Part shown: positions 17,184 to 26,595 of the stretch, piece after piece | How the letters are laid out: each line of letters opens with the position of its first letter | Position numbering within the stretch: position 1 is the stretch's first letter | Origin: Candidatus Poribacteria bacterium | GTDB taxonomy: Bacteria; Poribacteria; WGA-4E; WGA-3G | Assembly (NCBI GenBank): GCA_009839745.1 | Contig: VXPE01000027.1 | Coordinates: 1 to 53,348 of the forward strand | Direction of reading: 5' to 3' | Length of the DNA: 53,348 bases | Made by a program: the position numbers and the translations under genes | The notes under the pieces: generated by a model | Told to the model about the DNA's origin: nothing | Databases searched by the model: none | What the model saw: the letters and a program-made list of their open reading frames with translations, nothing else

Positions 17184-18992
17184 ATGAATTTTGGGAGAGC
17201 ACGCTTAAAAAGCGAATTTACACTCGTAAAAATTGTCCTTCTCTGCATTCTGATTGCTTCAGGAGTTCTGGTGCTGCGGAACCTCGGGCACAGTGGCATT
17301 ACGTATTGGGACGAAGGGTTCCACGCCGTCGTTGCACGGAATTTGACGAAACATCCACTCAAATTCACGCTCTACGATCAACCGTGGCTCCCTTACGACT
17401 ACAAAGGCTGGGGTGAAAACCACATCTGGCTACACAAACCACCGGTAGCGATGTGGACGATCTGGATTTCGCACCTGATTTTCGGTATCAATACGTTCGC
17501 ACTCCGATTGCCATCGGCAATCAGTTTAGTTGTGACGACATGGTTGACGTTCCGAATCGCTTCGGATCTCTTTGACAAACGGGCGGGACTCATAGCGGCG
17601 TTTCTTCAAGCGTTTAACCCGTTTCTCTTTGAGTCGGTTCACGGCTATCGTTATTCGGATCACATTGACATCGCTTTGTTACTCTGGGTACAAGTCTCGT
17701 GTTGGTTCCTGCTCCGAGCGATTCGAACAGGAAAACGGCGGAATTACATCTTATCCGGCGTTGCGATGGGTGTCGCGTATCTGTCGAAAAGTTACCTCGC
17801 GCTCATCACCTTTGGTATCGCGCTTGTCTTTTGGTGTGTTGCACGAGGCAAACAAATCTATCACGAGAAACGCAGATCAGATCATCGCTCGCAAAACGAG
17901 GCGCAAGAGGCAAAGATTCGCCTCAGAGACATTGGATTACAACTTTTAGCGGCAATTGCGACAGTCGCACCGTGGGTCATCTATTGTCTGATTTACTATC
18001 GCAAGGAATTCCTTTGGGAACATAAACGCGTGTTGGATCATCTGAACACAGATGTTGAAAGTTGGGGCGCAAGTTGGGATCGACCGCTGTTTGATTACAT
18101 GCCGCTGTTTTATCCGGTATTCTATGCCGCACTCATTGCAGCCGTATTATGTTTGATAGTGGTCCTATTCAAGCGTTGGGGGTTGGCGGAACTTTTTGTG
18201 TTAGCATGGGGGATCGGTGTGATCGTTCCGCACACGCTTGCACAGACGAAAACACCATCGGCGACGATGATTGCCGTGCCACCGCTACTGATGTGTCTCG
18301 CAGCAGTTATCAGCCGAGCATGGCAACGACGAGACTGGATTTATACATCTATTTGGATGGCAGGGATGCTCGCGATTACTGTTATCACTGGCGGGTGGAC
18401 GCTCGTCAAAAGCAGAGATCAGTTCGATGGACTCAAGAAAGTCGCGCCTTTTATCCAGACGAATTTCTGGATTGTTGAGCAACTGATCGGGTTCGGGGTG
18501 TTGCTCGCAATTTTCGTGGGTGTTTATATGCTGATTCGTCACCGCAACCTGCAGAGATGGATATGGCTGGGGCTCCGGACGACCGCACTGATAATCGCGT
18601 TGTTCTATGCAGGACGGTATGTGCATGCCGCTTACAGGGTTACGGAGCGGAACAGTCAGGTTCCTCTATACGAAGTGAGCGGGCAACGTCTCCAACGTGA
18701 AATGCCAGAGAACGCCTGCTTCTTTCTTGACGATGAACGCGTCGGCGCGCATTTCGATCTGATGTATTATGCCGACAGGTCAACGTATCAGATTTACAAT
18801 AAGCATAGAAAAGAAGGGCCTCGCGATTTCAAGAGTCAAGCAGAGATAGCACGCGAAGCGGGTGCGATCCCGTATCTTTTCTCTGTCAAAGAAACGGTTT
18901 ACAATTATCCCTTGTTCATCGAAGGCGAAGTGGACATCGGAAACGGAAAAATGCAACAGTATCGGGTTTTTGAAATTGCAGAGACCCAGTGA
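17184..18992 (+). CDS. ArnT/PMT-like membrane glycosyltransferase (GT39/GT83-type GT-C)
   Basis: 602 residues, about 11 transmembrane segments. The first periplasmic loop contains YWDEGFHAVVARNL (about residues 38-51), the Asp-Glu pair that is the catalytic hallmark of GT-C lipid-phosphate-sugar transferases, then the WLHKPPVAMW and RLPSAISLVVTTWLTFRIASDLFDKRAGL blocks typical of ArnT-like enzymes. It transfers sugar from a polyprenyl phosphate donor to lipid A, protein or glycan in the periplasm; the acceptor is unknown. No clear ribosome site precedes the ATG at 17184; coupling with the gene 6 bp upstream is likely. Confidence 0.85.
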   Translation: MNFGRARLKSEFTLVKIVLLCILIASGVLVLRNLGHSGITYWDEGFHAVVARNLTKHPLKFTLYDQPWLPYDYKGWGENHIWLHKPPVAMWTIWISHLIFGINTFALRLPSAISLVVTTWLTFRIASDLFDKRAGLIAAFLQAFNPFLFESVHGYRYSDHIDIALLLWVQVSCWFLLRAIRTGKRRNYILSGVAMGVAYLSKSYLALITFGIALVFWCVARGKQIYHEKRRSDHRSQNEAQEAKIRLRDIGLQLLAAIATVAPWVIYCLIYYRKEFLWEHKRVLDHLNTDVESWGASWDRPLFDYMPLFYPVFYAALIAAVLCLIVVLFKRWGLAELFVLAWGIGVIVPHTLAQTKTPSATMIAVPPLLMCLAAVISRAWQRRDWIYTSIWMAGMLAITVITGGWTLVKSRDQFDGLKKVAPFIQTNFWIVEQLIGFGVLLAIFVGVYMLIRHRNLQRWIWLGLRTTALIIALFYAGRYVHAAYRVTERNSQVPLYEVSGQRLQREMPENACFFLDDERVGAHFDLMYYADRSTYQIYNKHRKEGPRDFKSQAEIAREAGAIPYLFSVKETVYNYPLFIEGEVDIGNGKMQQYRVFEIAETQ

Positions 18993-19033
18993 TTAGATGA
19001 ATTGCCAGTTGTAAATTATGGTTTAATACCTAT

Positions 19034-19327
19034 ATGAGAATTATATCACGCAGTGCTTTAAGAGACTTTTGGGCAAGACATCCCAATGCTGAGGGATCTC
19101 TGCAAGCGTGGTATGCTAATGTGAAACGGGCAAAATGGAGAACACCATCTGAGGTCAAAGCAATTTATCGAAATGCCAGTTTCATTGGAAACAACCGGGT
19201 AGTGTTTAATATTAAAGGCAACGCCTACCGTTTGGTAGCGGCAATTAATTATCAATACGGTATTGTTTACGTCCGATTTGTTGGGACACACCAAGCCTAT
19301 AATCGGATTAACGCCGCTACAATCTGA
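19034..19327 (+). CDS. HigB-type mRNA interferase toxin
   Basis: 97 residues. RIISRSALRDFWARHPNAEGSLQAWYANVKRAKWRTPSEVKAIYRNASFIGNNRVVFNIKGNAYRLVAAINYQYGIVYVRFVGTHQAYNRI follows the HigB family order closely, including the WARHP start, the NRVVFNIKGNAYRLV strand pair and the VRFVGTHQAYNRI end with the key His. RelE/HigB toxins cut mRNA on the ribosome. The toxin gene comes first and the antitoxin second, the arrangement typical of higBA. Confidence 0.85.
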   Translation: MRIISRSALRDFWARHPNAEGSLQAWYANVKRAKWRTPSEVKAIYRNASFIGNNRVVFNIKGNAYRLVAAINYQYGIVYVRFVGTHQAYNRINAATI

Positions 19328-19337
19328 GGTGATAACA

Positions 19338-19712
19338 ATGAAAATTAAACCAATTAAGACCGAAGCAGACTATGAAGCTGCGCTAAAGGAAATAGAACAA
19401 CTGTGGGGATCAAATTATGGTTCACCAGAAGGGGATAAACTTGATGTGCTCGTCACGTTGGTAGAAGTTTATGAAGATGAGCATTATCCCATTCCACCAC
19501 CAGATCCTATTGAGGCGATTCTTCACTACATGGAAAATCGAGGGTTATCTGAACGCGATCTTGAACCCTATCTCGGTTCGCATCCATGCGTGTCAGAAGT
19601 CTTGGCTCGTCAACGCAGTTTATCTCTGGACATGATTCGGAAATTGCACATGGAACTTGGAATACCAGCGGATATTTTGGTGCAGCCTTATGCATTACGA
19701 GCGGCTTTATAA
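19338..19712 (+). CDS. HigA-type HTH antitoxin
   Basis: 124 residues from the ATG at 19338, preceded by GAGGTGATAAC; the longer frame overlaps the toxin gene. The N-terminal segment MKIKPIKTEADYEAALKEIEQLWGSNYGSPEGDKLDVLVTLVEVYE is the HigA toxin-binding part. The C-terminal half (LHYMENRGLSERDLEPYLG, then SEVLARQRSLSLDMIRKLHMELGIPADIL) is a Cro/CI-type helix-turn-helix that binds its own promoter. It sits 10 bp after higB. Confidence 0.85.
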   Translation: MKIKPIKTEADYEAALKEIEQLWGSNYGSPEGDKLDVLVTLVEVYEDEHYPIPPPDPIEAILHYMENRGLSERDLEPYLGSHPCVSEVLARQRSLSLDMIRKLHMELGIPADILVQPYALRAAL

Positions 19713-19823
19713 ACATTTTTGATATTTACTGGAATCATTTCTTGCCTACATTTTCCATCAAGTTCCATCAAGAGCGATTTGTCATTGCAACATTCAATAA
19801 ATATATGAGGTGAAACGTAACCT

Positions 19824-22799
19824 ATGAGATTATTACGATTTATATGCTTATCTACAATTTTGATGCTCGTCGCGTTATGGGCGAGCGCAGACGTGGATTG
19901 GAAAGCGCTCGATGTCGGCAACCTATCGTCGGCTATCTATAATACAGCAGTTGTTGGGTTTCCAAGCAACCCTACAGCGAACCCTTCAGGATGGTGGCCC
20001 GCAGGCACAAACGATTCCTATATCTTCGAGGGAAATATCTGGATCGGTGCGAAAAAAGGCGGGGAGATTGGCGTTTCTGCGTCAGACGGCAGGCACAGCG
20101 AAATTTGGCCCACTGACGACGTGCCAGAGGTTATCTCAAACAAACCCGGTGTAACAACAAAAGAAACACCAACGAACCAAGCACTCATGTTCAAATGCTC
20201 TGACACAAACCCTGAGGCGAATAAGGATTTGATTTTGGGTTTAGAGCTCGTGGTCAACGGGTTTCAATGGAGCTACGCACCGCTCTACGATTTCTTTATT
20301 CTGGAGTATAACGTCAAAAATGTTGGGAGCGACACGCTCGAAGACGTATTTATGGCGTTCCGATACGACGTAGACATCTCCAGTAACGAGACAGGCACGG
20401 CGAGTTACTCCGCTGACGACTTCGTTGCCCTTGACCAGACACCAGATGCCCTCAACCCTGTAGATCATCCCAATCGTTACCTCTCTTACGGATTCTCAAA
20501 CGCCTCGGCACCCGGGTATATCGGCTTACGGGTATTGGATGCGTATACCGGGGAGAATGCTGAGGATCCGGCGGCAAAAATCCCTTTCACAGCACACAAA
20601 CGGATTACGATCTCCACCGACCCAACGACGGATGCGGAGATGTACGCGCTTATCAGCACGCCCGGTGTTGAGCCACTCCCCGCAAACTATGATGACCAAC
20701 GGTTCATCCAATCATACGGACCAGTTGAATCGCTTGCCCCTGGAGATTCCTTCAATATTATTATCGCGGTGGCAATCGGTGAAGGGCTTTCCGGTCTACA
20801 AGCCTCTGCAGACTGGGCACAGAAGTTATATGATGATGGCTACGTCGCACCAGCACCGCCGCCTTCACCCCTGGTAACCGCGTATCCCGCCGATAAACAG
20901 GTGACGCTCGTCTGGGAAAGCGAGGGACGTTGGGTTGATGCTGGTGTCAACAAGAGCATCGAAGAATATATTGATGTAACCGATCCAGAGAAAATTTTTG
21001 AGGGGTATCGGGTTTATAGGCGTGGTGTTTCTTATGATGAATCCACGGGCAATCCGGTCGAAGATTGGACGATGCTCATGGAGTTCGATAAACCGAGTGC
21101 TACCGGCAATTTCTTTACTGTGTCGCATGTGGGTAAGCAGTCAGATGCGATCATTGAGGGCATGGGCGATGAGCCTTTCTTCGCGGATTTCTTCAAAAAC
21201 GCCGTCTACGTCATCAAATTCAACTCCAGCACAGATTTTGAAGTGATCAATACGACGCTGTGGGAAGTTATGGCGTATAACCCCGCCTTCCCTGGGAATG
21301 GCGGCGGATATGTCGTCATCAAAGACCCAAATACAGGTGAACCGCATCCCGACGGGACGTATCGTTCCGGGGCTCGAATCTATTTTGGTGGACTCTACGT
21401 GCAAATTAGCGACGGTCCCTCAGGTCCCCCTGTCGCTGGCGACGTTTTCCAAATCGTCTCGACCCCTTCACAAGCACTCGGTGGGGACGCAGGCATCAAG
21501 AATTTTTACACCGATGAAGGCTTAACCAATGGACTTGAATACACGTATGCCGTGACCTCCTATGATACAGGCAACCCAAAAACGGGGTTAATCGCGATGG
21601 AGAGTAGCCAGATTGAGACGATGGTTCACGTTGTTCCACGCGCCCAACCCTCGGGATACCGAGAGCCTACTGCTGATATAGAACAGCACGGACAGGGAAC
21701 CGTTACTGTTGAACCGATGGTGCTTGCGCCTAACAAGGTAACAGGACATCAATACAAGATAGTCTGGTATGGTGCCAAGCAAACGGGGCCCGCGGCATAT
21801 ATCACCGGTCCCGGATATCAACCCCCCGCCTACGAGATCGTCAATATGACGACCGACGAAACTGTTGTTGAGCTACAATCCTTTGATTGGTTCGATCCGC
21901 TCCATCAAGAGGCCGTTGAAGTCCTTTCACCAATGTTCGATGGCATCGTTTTGAAGATAACTGGGGCTAACGTATCCTACGGAACTCCGATGGAAAATCC
22001 GATTAACGACGTTAAACTGACAGCGGGCACAGTGACAGGGTGGGAGGTGAACATCCAATCCCCCGGTTTCGGTGAGAATACCTGGCCGAATATTTTCTGG
22101 GCAACCTACTATCGTCCACACACGTACTCAATTACGTTTGTTGATGATACCCACGTCAAGGTGGTAGATGAAAATACGGGTGAAGAAATTCAATTCAACG
22201 ACCAACGCGCCGCTGGATACGCTATTCTCACAGGCACGGGCTGGAGGGATACATATAACCCAGCAGAAACACCCGGTTTCTTCCGAATCTACATTCGTGG
22301 CGGATATGTCTTTATAAAAGATCCGAACGCTGAAATCTCCGCTGGCGATGTTTTTACTGTTGAAATGGGAGGTATTAGCGCACCACAGGATGAGGATCAG
22401 TTCCTGCTCAATACAAAAGGGGAGACCCTCTCTCCTGAAGACATTGCAGCCGATCTCGGGAAAGTTCGGGTCGTTCCAAACCCCTATTTCGTTACGAACA
22501 GAGCGGTCCTGTCCGAAGGAACAGACAAGATTTTCTTCACGCACCTCCCACCGCAGTGTACGATACGGATTTACACATTAGCGGGTGAATTAGTCCGAAC
22601 CCTTGAACACGAGAGCACTGCCCTTTATAACCCGGGTGAACGGGCACAGGGTGACAAGGGCGGGACAGCGTCATTTGAACTCCTCAATCGCTATAATCAG
22701 GCACTCGCGAGTGGTGTTTATATCTATCATGTTGAAGCCAGAGACGAAAGTGGTGAAGTCGTCGGTAACAAGATCGGCAGATTTGCGATCATTCGATAG
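19824..22799 (+). CDS. Large secreted protein with T9SS-like C-terminal sorting domain
   Basis: 991 residues. MRLLRFICLSTILMLVALWASAD is a Sec signal peptide. The mature chain has no catalytic motif I know; it includes fibronectin-like strands near residues 345-420 (TAYPADKQVTLVWESEG) and long beta-rich segments. The end resembles type A sorting or FlgD-Ig-like domains: VRVVPNPYFV, TIRIYTLAGELVRTL, ALASGVYIYHVEA and GNKIGRFAIIR. Such domains guide export through a type IX-like route in Bacteroidetes and relatives. The next gene encodes a PorV-like shuttle protein, which supports that reading. No other T9SS component is visible here. Confidence 0.7.
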   Translation: MRLLRFICLSTILMLVALWASADVDWKALDVGNLSSAIYNTAVVGFPSNPTANPSGWWPAGTNDSYIFEGNIWIGAKKGGEIGVSASDGRHSEIWPTDDVPEVISNKPGVTTKETPTNQALMFKCSDTNPEANKDLILGLELVVNGFQWSYAPLYDFFILEYNVKNVGSDTLEDVFMAFRYDVDISSNETGTASYSADDFVALDQTPDALNPVDHPNRYLSYGFSNASAPGYIGLRVLDAYTGENAEDPAAKIPFTAHKRITISTDPTTDAEMYALISTPGVEPLPANYDDQRFIQSYGPVESLAPGDSFNIIIAVAIGEGLSGLQASADWAQKLYDDGYVAPAPPPSPLVTAYPADKQVTLVWESEGRWVDAGVNKSIEEYIDVTDPEKIFEGYRVYRRGVSYDESTGNPVEDWTMLMEFDKPSATGNFFTVSHVGKQSDAIIEGMGDEPFFADFFKNAVYVIKFNSSTDFEVINTTLWEVMAYNPAFPGNGGGYVVIKDPNTGEPHPDGTYRSGARIYFGGLYVQISDGPSGPPVAGDVFQIVSTPSQALGGDAGIKNFYTDEGLTNGLEYTYAVTSYDTGNPKTGLIAMESSQIETMVHVVPRAQPSGYREPTADIEQHGQGTVTVEPMVLAPNKVTGHQYKIVWYGAKQTGPAAYITGPGYQPPAYEIVNMTTDETVVELQSFDWFDPLHQEAVEVLSPMFDGIVLKITGANVSYGTPMENPINDVKLTAGTVTGWEVNIQSPGFGENTWPNIFWATYYRPHTYSITFVDDTHVKVVDENTGEEIQFNDQRAAGYAILTGTGWRDTYNPAETPGFFRIYIRGGYVFIKDPNAEISAGDVFTVEMGGISAPQDEDQFLLNTKGETLSPEDIAADLGKVRVVPNPYFVTNRAVLSEGTDKIFFTHLPPQCTIRIYTLAGELVRTLEHESTALYNPGERAQGDKGGTASFELLNRYNQALASGVYIYHVEARDESGEVVGNKIGRFAIIR

Positions 22800-22847
22800 C
22801 TCGTTCCTTTTTAATAATCAACTGAGGATTTTGGTTCTACAGAACGC

Positions 22848-22936
22848 GCAGCCCGTAATGTAATGGAGGGCGGATGTACGGCGGAGAACGTGAAAACTAT
22901 AACTCACTTGACCGAACCGCAAGGAAAATTAAAAAA
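22848..22936 (+). repeat. Composite leader repeat, copy A, ending at the start codon of the PorV-like gene
   Basis: Two blocks recur elsewhere: GCAGCCCGTAATGTAATGGA (from 22848) and ACCGAACCGCAAGGAAAATT (22911-22930, followed by A-rich sequence to the ATG at 22937). AAGGA in the second block acts as the Shine-Dalgarno. The same pair of blocks precedes the sulfatase at 51919. Confidence 0.7.
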
Positions 22937-24001
22937 ATGCGACATGTGATTTACAAGTTATTGTTCATACTTCTTTTAATCTGGGGGTTTCCCGCGCACG
23001 CCACAACCAATGTCGGCACGGCGGGTGCCCAGTTTCTGAAAATCGGTCCCGGTGCGCGGGTAGACAGTCTTGGGGGAGCGTTTGGCGCGCTTGCCAACGA
23101 CGTAACAAGCATCTACTGGAACCCCGCAGGAATAAGCCAACTCGAAAAAACCAGTTTTTCAGACACACATACCGTCTGGCTTGCCGATGTCCGGTATAAC
23201 TATCTGGCGTTCGCAACGCCGATAAAAAACATCGGCACTTTAGGCGCGAGCGTCACATTTCTCAACGTCCCTGATACGGAGATTACCACGCTCGCAAAGC
23301 CCGATGGCACAGGGCTCTGGTATTCCGCTTATGATACTGCTGTTTCGTTGGCGTATGCCCGACAACTTTATGAACAGGAATCTGGGGTTAAGTTGTCTGT
23401 CGGTATTAACGCCAAATACATCCATCAGCAGATCCACCGCGAAAGTGCCAAAGGGGTCGCTATTGATGTCGGGACCTTGTACCATACCGGTTGGCGAAGT
23501 TTACGGATCGGGATGTGTTTCTCGAACTTTGGACCGGAGATGCGCTTCGGCGGCCCCGATTTGACAAGCGGGTCAGAAGTGGCAGGGGACCCACGAATAG
23601 CAAGTTACCGTCCATTTCCAGACACCACGAATCCGGAACGCAAAGCAGAATTAGAGACGATTGAATTCCCGCTGCCCTCCAATTTCCGGCTCGGGCTCGC
23701 CTACGATATTATTGATTCCGGTAGCAATCTTCTCACCCTCGCACTCGATGCCAACCATCCCAACGACAACAGTGAACGATTGAACATCGGTATGGAGTAC
23801 TGGTACAGAAAAATGGCAGCAATTCGTGGCGGTTACAAGTTCCGCTTGGGTGAAGACCGCGCCGACGATGAAGAGGGACTTACGCTCGGCTTGGGTATCC
23901 ATCTGAACCTTGGCAGACGGATGCTTTCTCTCGATTATGCTTATGCTGACTTCGGACGTTTACAACAGGTACACCGAGTGAGTGTGGGGCTCCAATTTTA
24001 A
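22937..24001 (+). CDS. PorV/PorQ-like outer-membrane beta-barrel protein (UPF0164 type)
   Basis: 354 residues from the ATG at 22937. I chose this start because a signal peptide (MRHVIYKLLFILLLIWGFPAHA) begins there and AAGGA lies 12 bp upstream within a conserved leader; the frame is open back to 22874 but adds only non-signal residues. The mature N-terminus TTNVGTAGAQFLKIGPGARVDSLGGAFGALANDVTSIYWNPAGIS is the hallmark of the PorV/UPF0164 family. The chain ends with an amphipathic strand (VHRVSVGLQF). PorV shuttles cargo in type IX secretion; here it follows the gene for a large protein with a sorting-type C-terminus. Confidence 0.85.
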   Translation: MRHVIYKLLFILLLIWGFPAHATTNVGTAGAQFLKIGPGARVDSLGGAFGALANDVTSIYWNPAGISQLEKTSFSDTHTVWLADVRYNYLAFATPIKNIGTLGASVTFLNVPDTEITTLAKPDGTGLWYSAYDTAVSLAYARQLYEQESGVKLSVGINAKYIHQQIHRESAKGVAIDVGTLYHTGWRSLRIGMCFSNFGPEMRFGGPDLTSGSEVAGDPRIASYRPFPDTTNPERKAELETIEFPLPSNFRLGLAYDIIDSGSNLLTLALDANHPNDNSERLNIGMEYWYRKMAAIRGGYKFRLGEDRADDEEGLTLGLGIHLNLGRRMLSLDYAYADFGRLQQVHRVSVGLQF

Positions 24002-24012
24002 GGATACCGAAT

Positions 24013-25416
24013 ATGACAAACACACCGAATATTGTCTATCTTCTCGCAGATCAGATTCGTGCATGCTCATTGCCGGTATATGGCGATACGCAGATCGAGA
24101 CACCACACATCGACCGACTTGCACAGGAAGGCACCGTTTTTTCAAACGCAATCGCTACTGCGCCTGTCTGCACCCCTTACCGTTCCATGATGCTCACCGG
24201 ACGGCACCCACAAACAACCGGTCATCTCATTAATTTCGTCAGAACCCGGCACGATGAAATCGGGCTCGGAGACGTTTTCAGCAGAAACGGGTACCGGACA
24301 GCGTGGGTCGGAAAATGGCATCTCCACACCGGTTCATTCCCGGAGATCGGGGGACGCGACTACGTCCCTGAAGGGCGTGACCGTCTCGGATTCCAACACT
24401 GGCGCGGCTATAACTTCCATACCGACTATTTCAACGGGACAGTGAACCTTGACGATTGGCGGAACGAAACGTGGGAAGGCTACGAAACTGATGCCCTGAA
24501 CCGATACGCTTTCCAGTTCATGGATGATGTGGATGACGATACCCCGTTCTGTCTGTTTATCTCCCCCCACCAAGCGCACTCCACGCCTTATGAATTCGCA
24601 CCACCGGAATACTATGACCGGCTACCCACCGAACTCCAACTGCCAGAAAATGTTCCAGATTCGGTCAAAGAACAATCCTTAGAAATTTACCGCCACTATC
24701 TCGCCATGACGCTAACGGTGGACGATATGCTCGGTGAACTGATGGCGTATCTCGAAAGAACGGGACGTGTCGAGAATACACTGCTCGTCTTTGGCTCTGA
24801 CCACGGCACACAAGGCGGCGGACAAGGCATCAATTTCTGGGCGAAGCGGGAGCCTTACGAGGAATCCATCAAAGTGCCCCTGATTATGCGGCTGCCCGGC
24901 GTTTTCGAGGGGAATCGCACCTGTGATACACTCACCTCCCCCGTAGACCTGTTCCCATCGCTTTGCGGTTTATGTAGCATTCAACCCCCCCGAACCGTCG
25001 AAGGCTACGATCTATCAGCGTCTTGGCGCGGTAATGCTAATGCTTTTGAACAGGATGCCGTTTTGACGATGAACTTCGGATCGACCTACGATTACCTGAT
25101 TGATGGTAACGAGTGGCGTGGTGTCCGCACTAAAACGCATAGTTACGCCCGTTGGTTCGATGGTAAACGGATGCTGTATGACGTGGCGGCGGATCCGCTA
25201 CAGATGAACAATCTGATTGACGCACCCGAAGCAGAATCGTTAGCCGACGAAATGGAGAACACCCTCACAAACCTGATGGATGCTCGCAACGACGAACTCC
25301 AGCCTGCGACAAGTTATACGGATTGGTATGACGCACAACGTCGCATCGTCCGCAACGCCCACGGTCCCCTCGGCGACCCAGAGGACGAACCCGATTGGTC
25401 ATTATTGAAGCCTTAA
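24013..25416 (+). CDS. Arylsulfatase-type hydrolase (sulfatase family)
   Basis: 467 residues, no signal peptide, so probably cytosolic. The formylglycine site is CTPYR (Cys53-Arg57) followed by SMMLTGRHPQTTGH, matching CxPxR. The metal site has Asp13 in LLADQIRA, where many sulfatases have two Asp, and the pair Asp-His in FGSDHGTQGGGQG (about residues 256-268). The KREPYEESIKVPLIMRLPG segment is typical of the family. Likely substrate: a sulfated sugar or alcohol ester. It starts 11 bp after the PorV-like gene. Confidence 0.88.
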   Translation: MTNTPNIVYLLADQIRACSLPVYGDTQIETPHIDRLAQEGTVFSNAIATAPVCTPYRSMMLTGRHPQTTGHLINFVRTRHDEIGLGDVFSRNGYRTAWVGKWHLHTGSFPEIGGRDYVPEGRDRLGFQHWRGYNFHTDYFNGTVNLDDWRNETWEGYETDALNRYAFQFMDDVDDDTPFCLFISPHQAHSTPYEFAPPEYYDRLPTELQLPENVPDSVKEQSLEIYRHYLAMTLTVDDMLGELMAYLERTGRVENTLLVFGSDHGTQGGGQGINFWAKREPYEESIKVPLIMRLPGVFEGNRTCDTLTSPVDLFPSLCGLCSIQPPRTVEGYDLSASWRGNANAFEQDAVLTMNFGSTYDYLIDGNEWRGVRTKTHSYARWFDGKRMLYDVAADPLQMNNLIDAPEAESLADEMENTLTNLMDARNDELQPATSYTDWYDAQRRIVRNAHGPLGDPEDEPDWSLLKP

Positions 25417-26016
25417 GTTAAGACATTCCGTAGGTGTTTTTGCTTGGGTGTTTCCCCCAGGTTGAACGTAGTGAAACCCAACTTCAGCACGTTCATCCTC
25501 TTTCTGTAAGAAGAGTTTCTAACCCGACTTTCTCGGTAGACCTATGTCCCGTCGCTGGCGAGATTTCCTCCCAACCTCGCTTGACCCTACAAACGGTAGG
25601 TGCGGAATGTAATACATTGTCCCGCAAGTCCACACGTTGTCCTCGGATGCCACACGCGCATCCGTTCTGGCGCTACGGATTTAGTTTATTCCCGGACTAA
25701 ATCCCCTAACCGCACCGGAATCCCAAAACATTGCTCTTTAGTCCTGTCCGGTTGATTGTTTGTGTCTTTTTCAATATGTTGATGAAACACGTGTGTCACG
25801 AAACACAAAACCCCATCGGTGCGACATACGTGTAGCAGCATGTTTCTCCCTGCGTTAGCCCCGTTGGTGCGATATGTCTACAGCACTTTCTTGGGGTTTT
25901 GCTTGGGGGTTTCTCGATTTCTTCAAATTTCCCAATTTGCGATACCTCGGTGAAGATGTCCGAAAAAAACAAAAATTGAATGGGGCTGACAACATGCGTG
26001 AAAACATTGGCAATTT
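25417..26016. repeat. 600-bp intergenic region made of repeat fragments
   Basis: No convincing gene is present. I see two copies of a TTTTTGCTTGGGTGTTTC block (25437-25454; variant at 25897-25913), which also occurs at 51833-51850; a GGTAGGTGCGGAATGTAATA segment related to the GTAGG hairpins (from about 25594); and two copies of a CCCC-RT-YGGTGCGAYAT unit about 50 bp apart (near 25810 and 25859). Composition resembles decayed dispersed repeats. Confidence 0.6.
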
Positions 26017-26025
26017 TGGTATAAT
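26017..26025 (+). promoter_or_regulatory. Extended -10 promoter element upstream of the DUF6978/DUF1828 pair
   Basis: TGGTATAAT (TG-n-TATAAT) at 26017-26025 with no good -35 box, about 100 bp upstream of the first gene of the defence-like island. Confidence 0.4.
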
Positions 26026-26127
26026 GTGATATACTTTATTATATGATTTAAGCGTTGGTAAGAAGGACATCTGTCCATCTGTACCGATGAATCTACCGTA
26101 GTAAAAGTTTGTCAGTGGACAGCATTA

Positions 26128-26583
26128 ATGGATATAAAATATACCGATCAACAAATAGCAGAACTAATTAATGAGCGTAAGGTTTTGCCGGATGACTGGC
26201 GTACTCAACTGGATAAAAGCGATAGTTTATATATCATTGGGGAAAGCGAAAGCCGTTTTCGCCTCATAACCAATGTAAATAAAAAATATCCATCAGATTT
26301 CTCGGTAATTTTAGCGGTTATAAACCCTAAAAAGGGAGCAGACTTTCGGATCCGCCGCTATAATGGTATGCATAAACGTCCACACATAAACAAAATTGAA
26401 AAACAGAAAATTTTCGGTTATCACATACATTTTGCTACAGAGCGATATCAGGAGAGAGGTTATGATGAGGAAGCTTATGCAGAAGAAACAGACCGCTATG
26501 ATAACCTTAAAGGGGCACTACATTGTCTGATACAGGATGCCAATTTTGAATTACCAGCACAGCTGGAGTTAAAACTTTTTTAG
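26128..26583 (+). CDS. DUF6978-like protein of unknown function
   Basis: 151 residues, soluble, rich in charged residues. The order RFRLITNVNKKYPSDFSVILAVINPKKGADFRIRRYNGMHKRPHIN, then a FGYHIHFATERYQERG block and an EETDRYDNLKGALHCLIQDANFELP end, matches what I recall of DUF6978. No catalytic motif is evident; the conserved HxxN and HIHxAT residues might form a site. The next gene (DUF1828/1829) starts 12 bp after the stop, so the two are an operon. Gene pairs of this sort occur near RM and toxin-antitoxin genes; a defence or TA role is inference. No strong Shine-Dalgarno precedes the ATG. Confidence 0.55.
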   Translation: MDIKYTDQQIAELINERKVLPDDWRTQLDKSDSLYIIGESESRFRLITNVNKKYPSDFSVILAVINPKKGADFRIRRYNGMHKRPHINKIEKQKIFGYHIHFATERYQERGYDEEAYAEETDRYDNLKGALHCLIQDANFELPAQLELKLF

Positions 26584-26595
26584 GAGGTGAGATCA

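Noticed and set aside
25434-25700. 88-codon frame after the sulfatase gene
   Set aside because: It runs through repeat fragments and has no ribosome site or domain.
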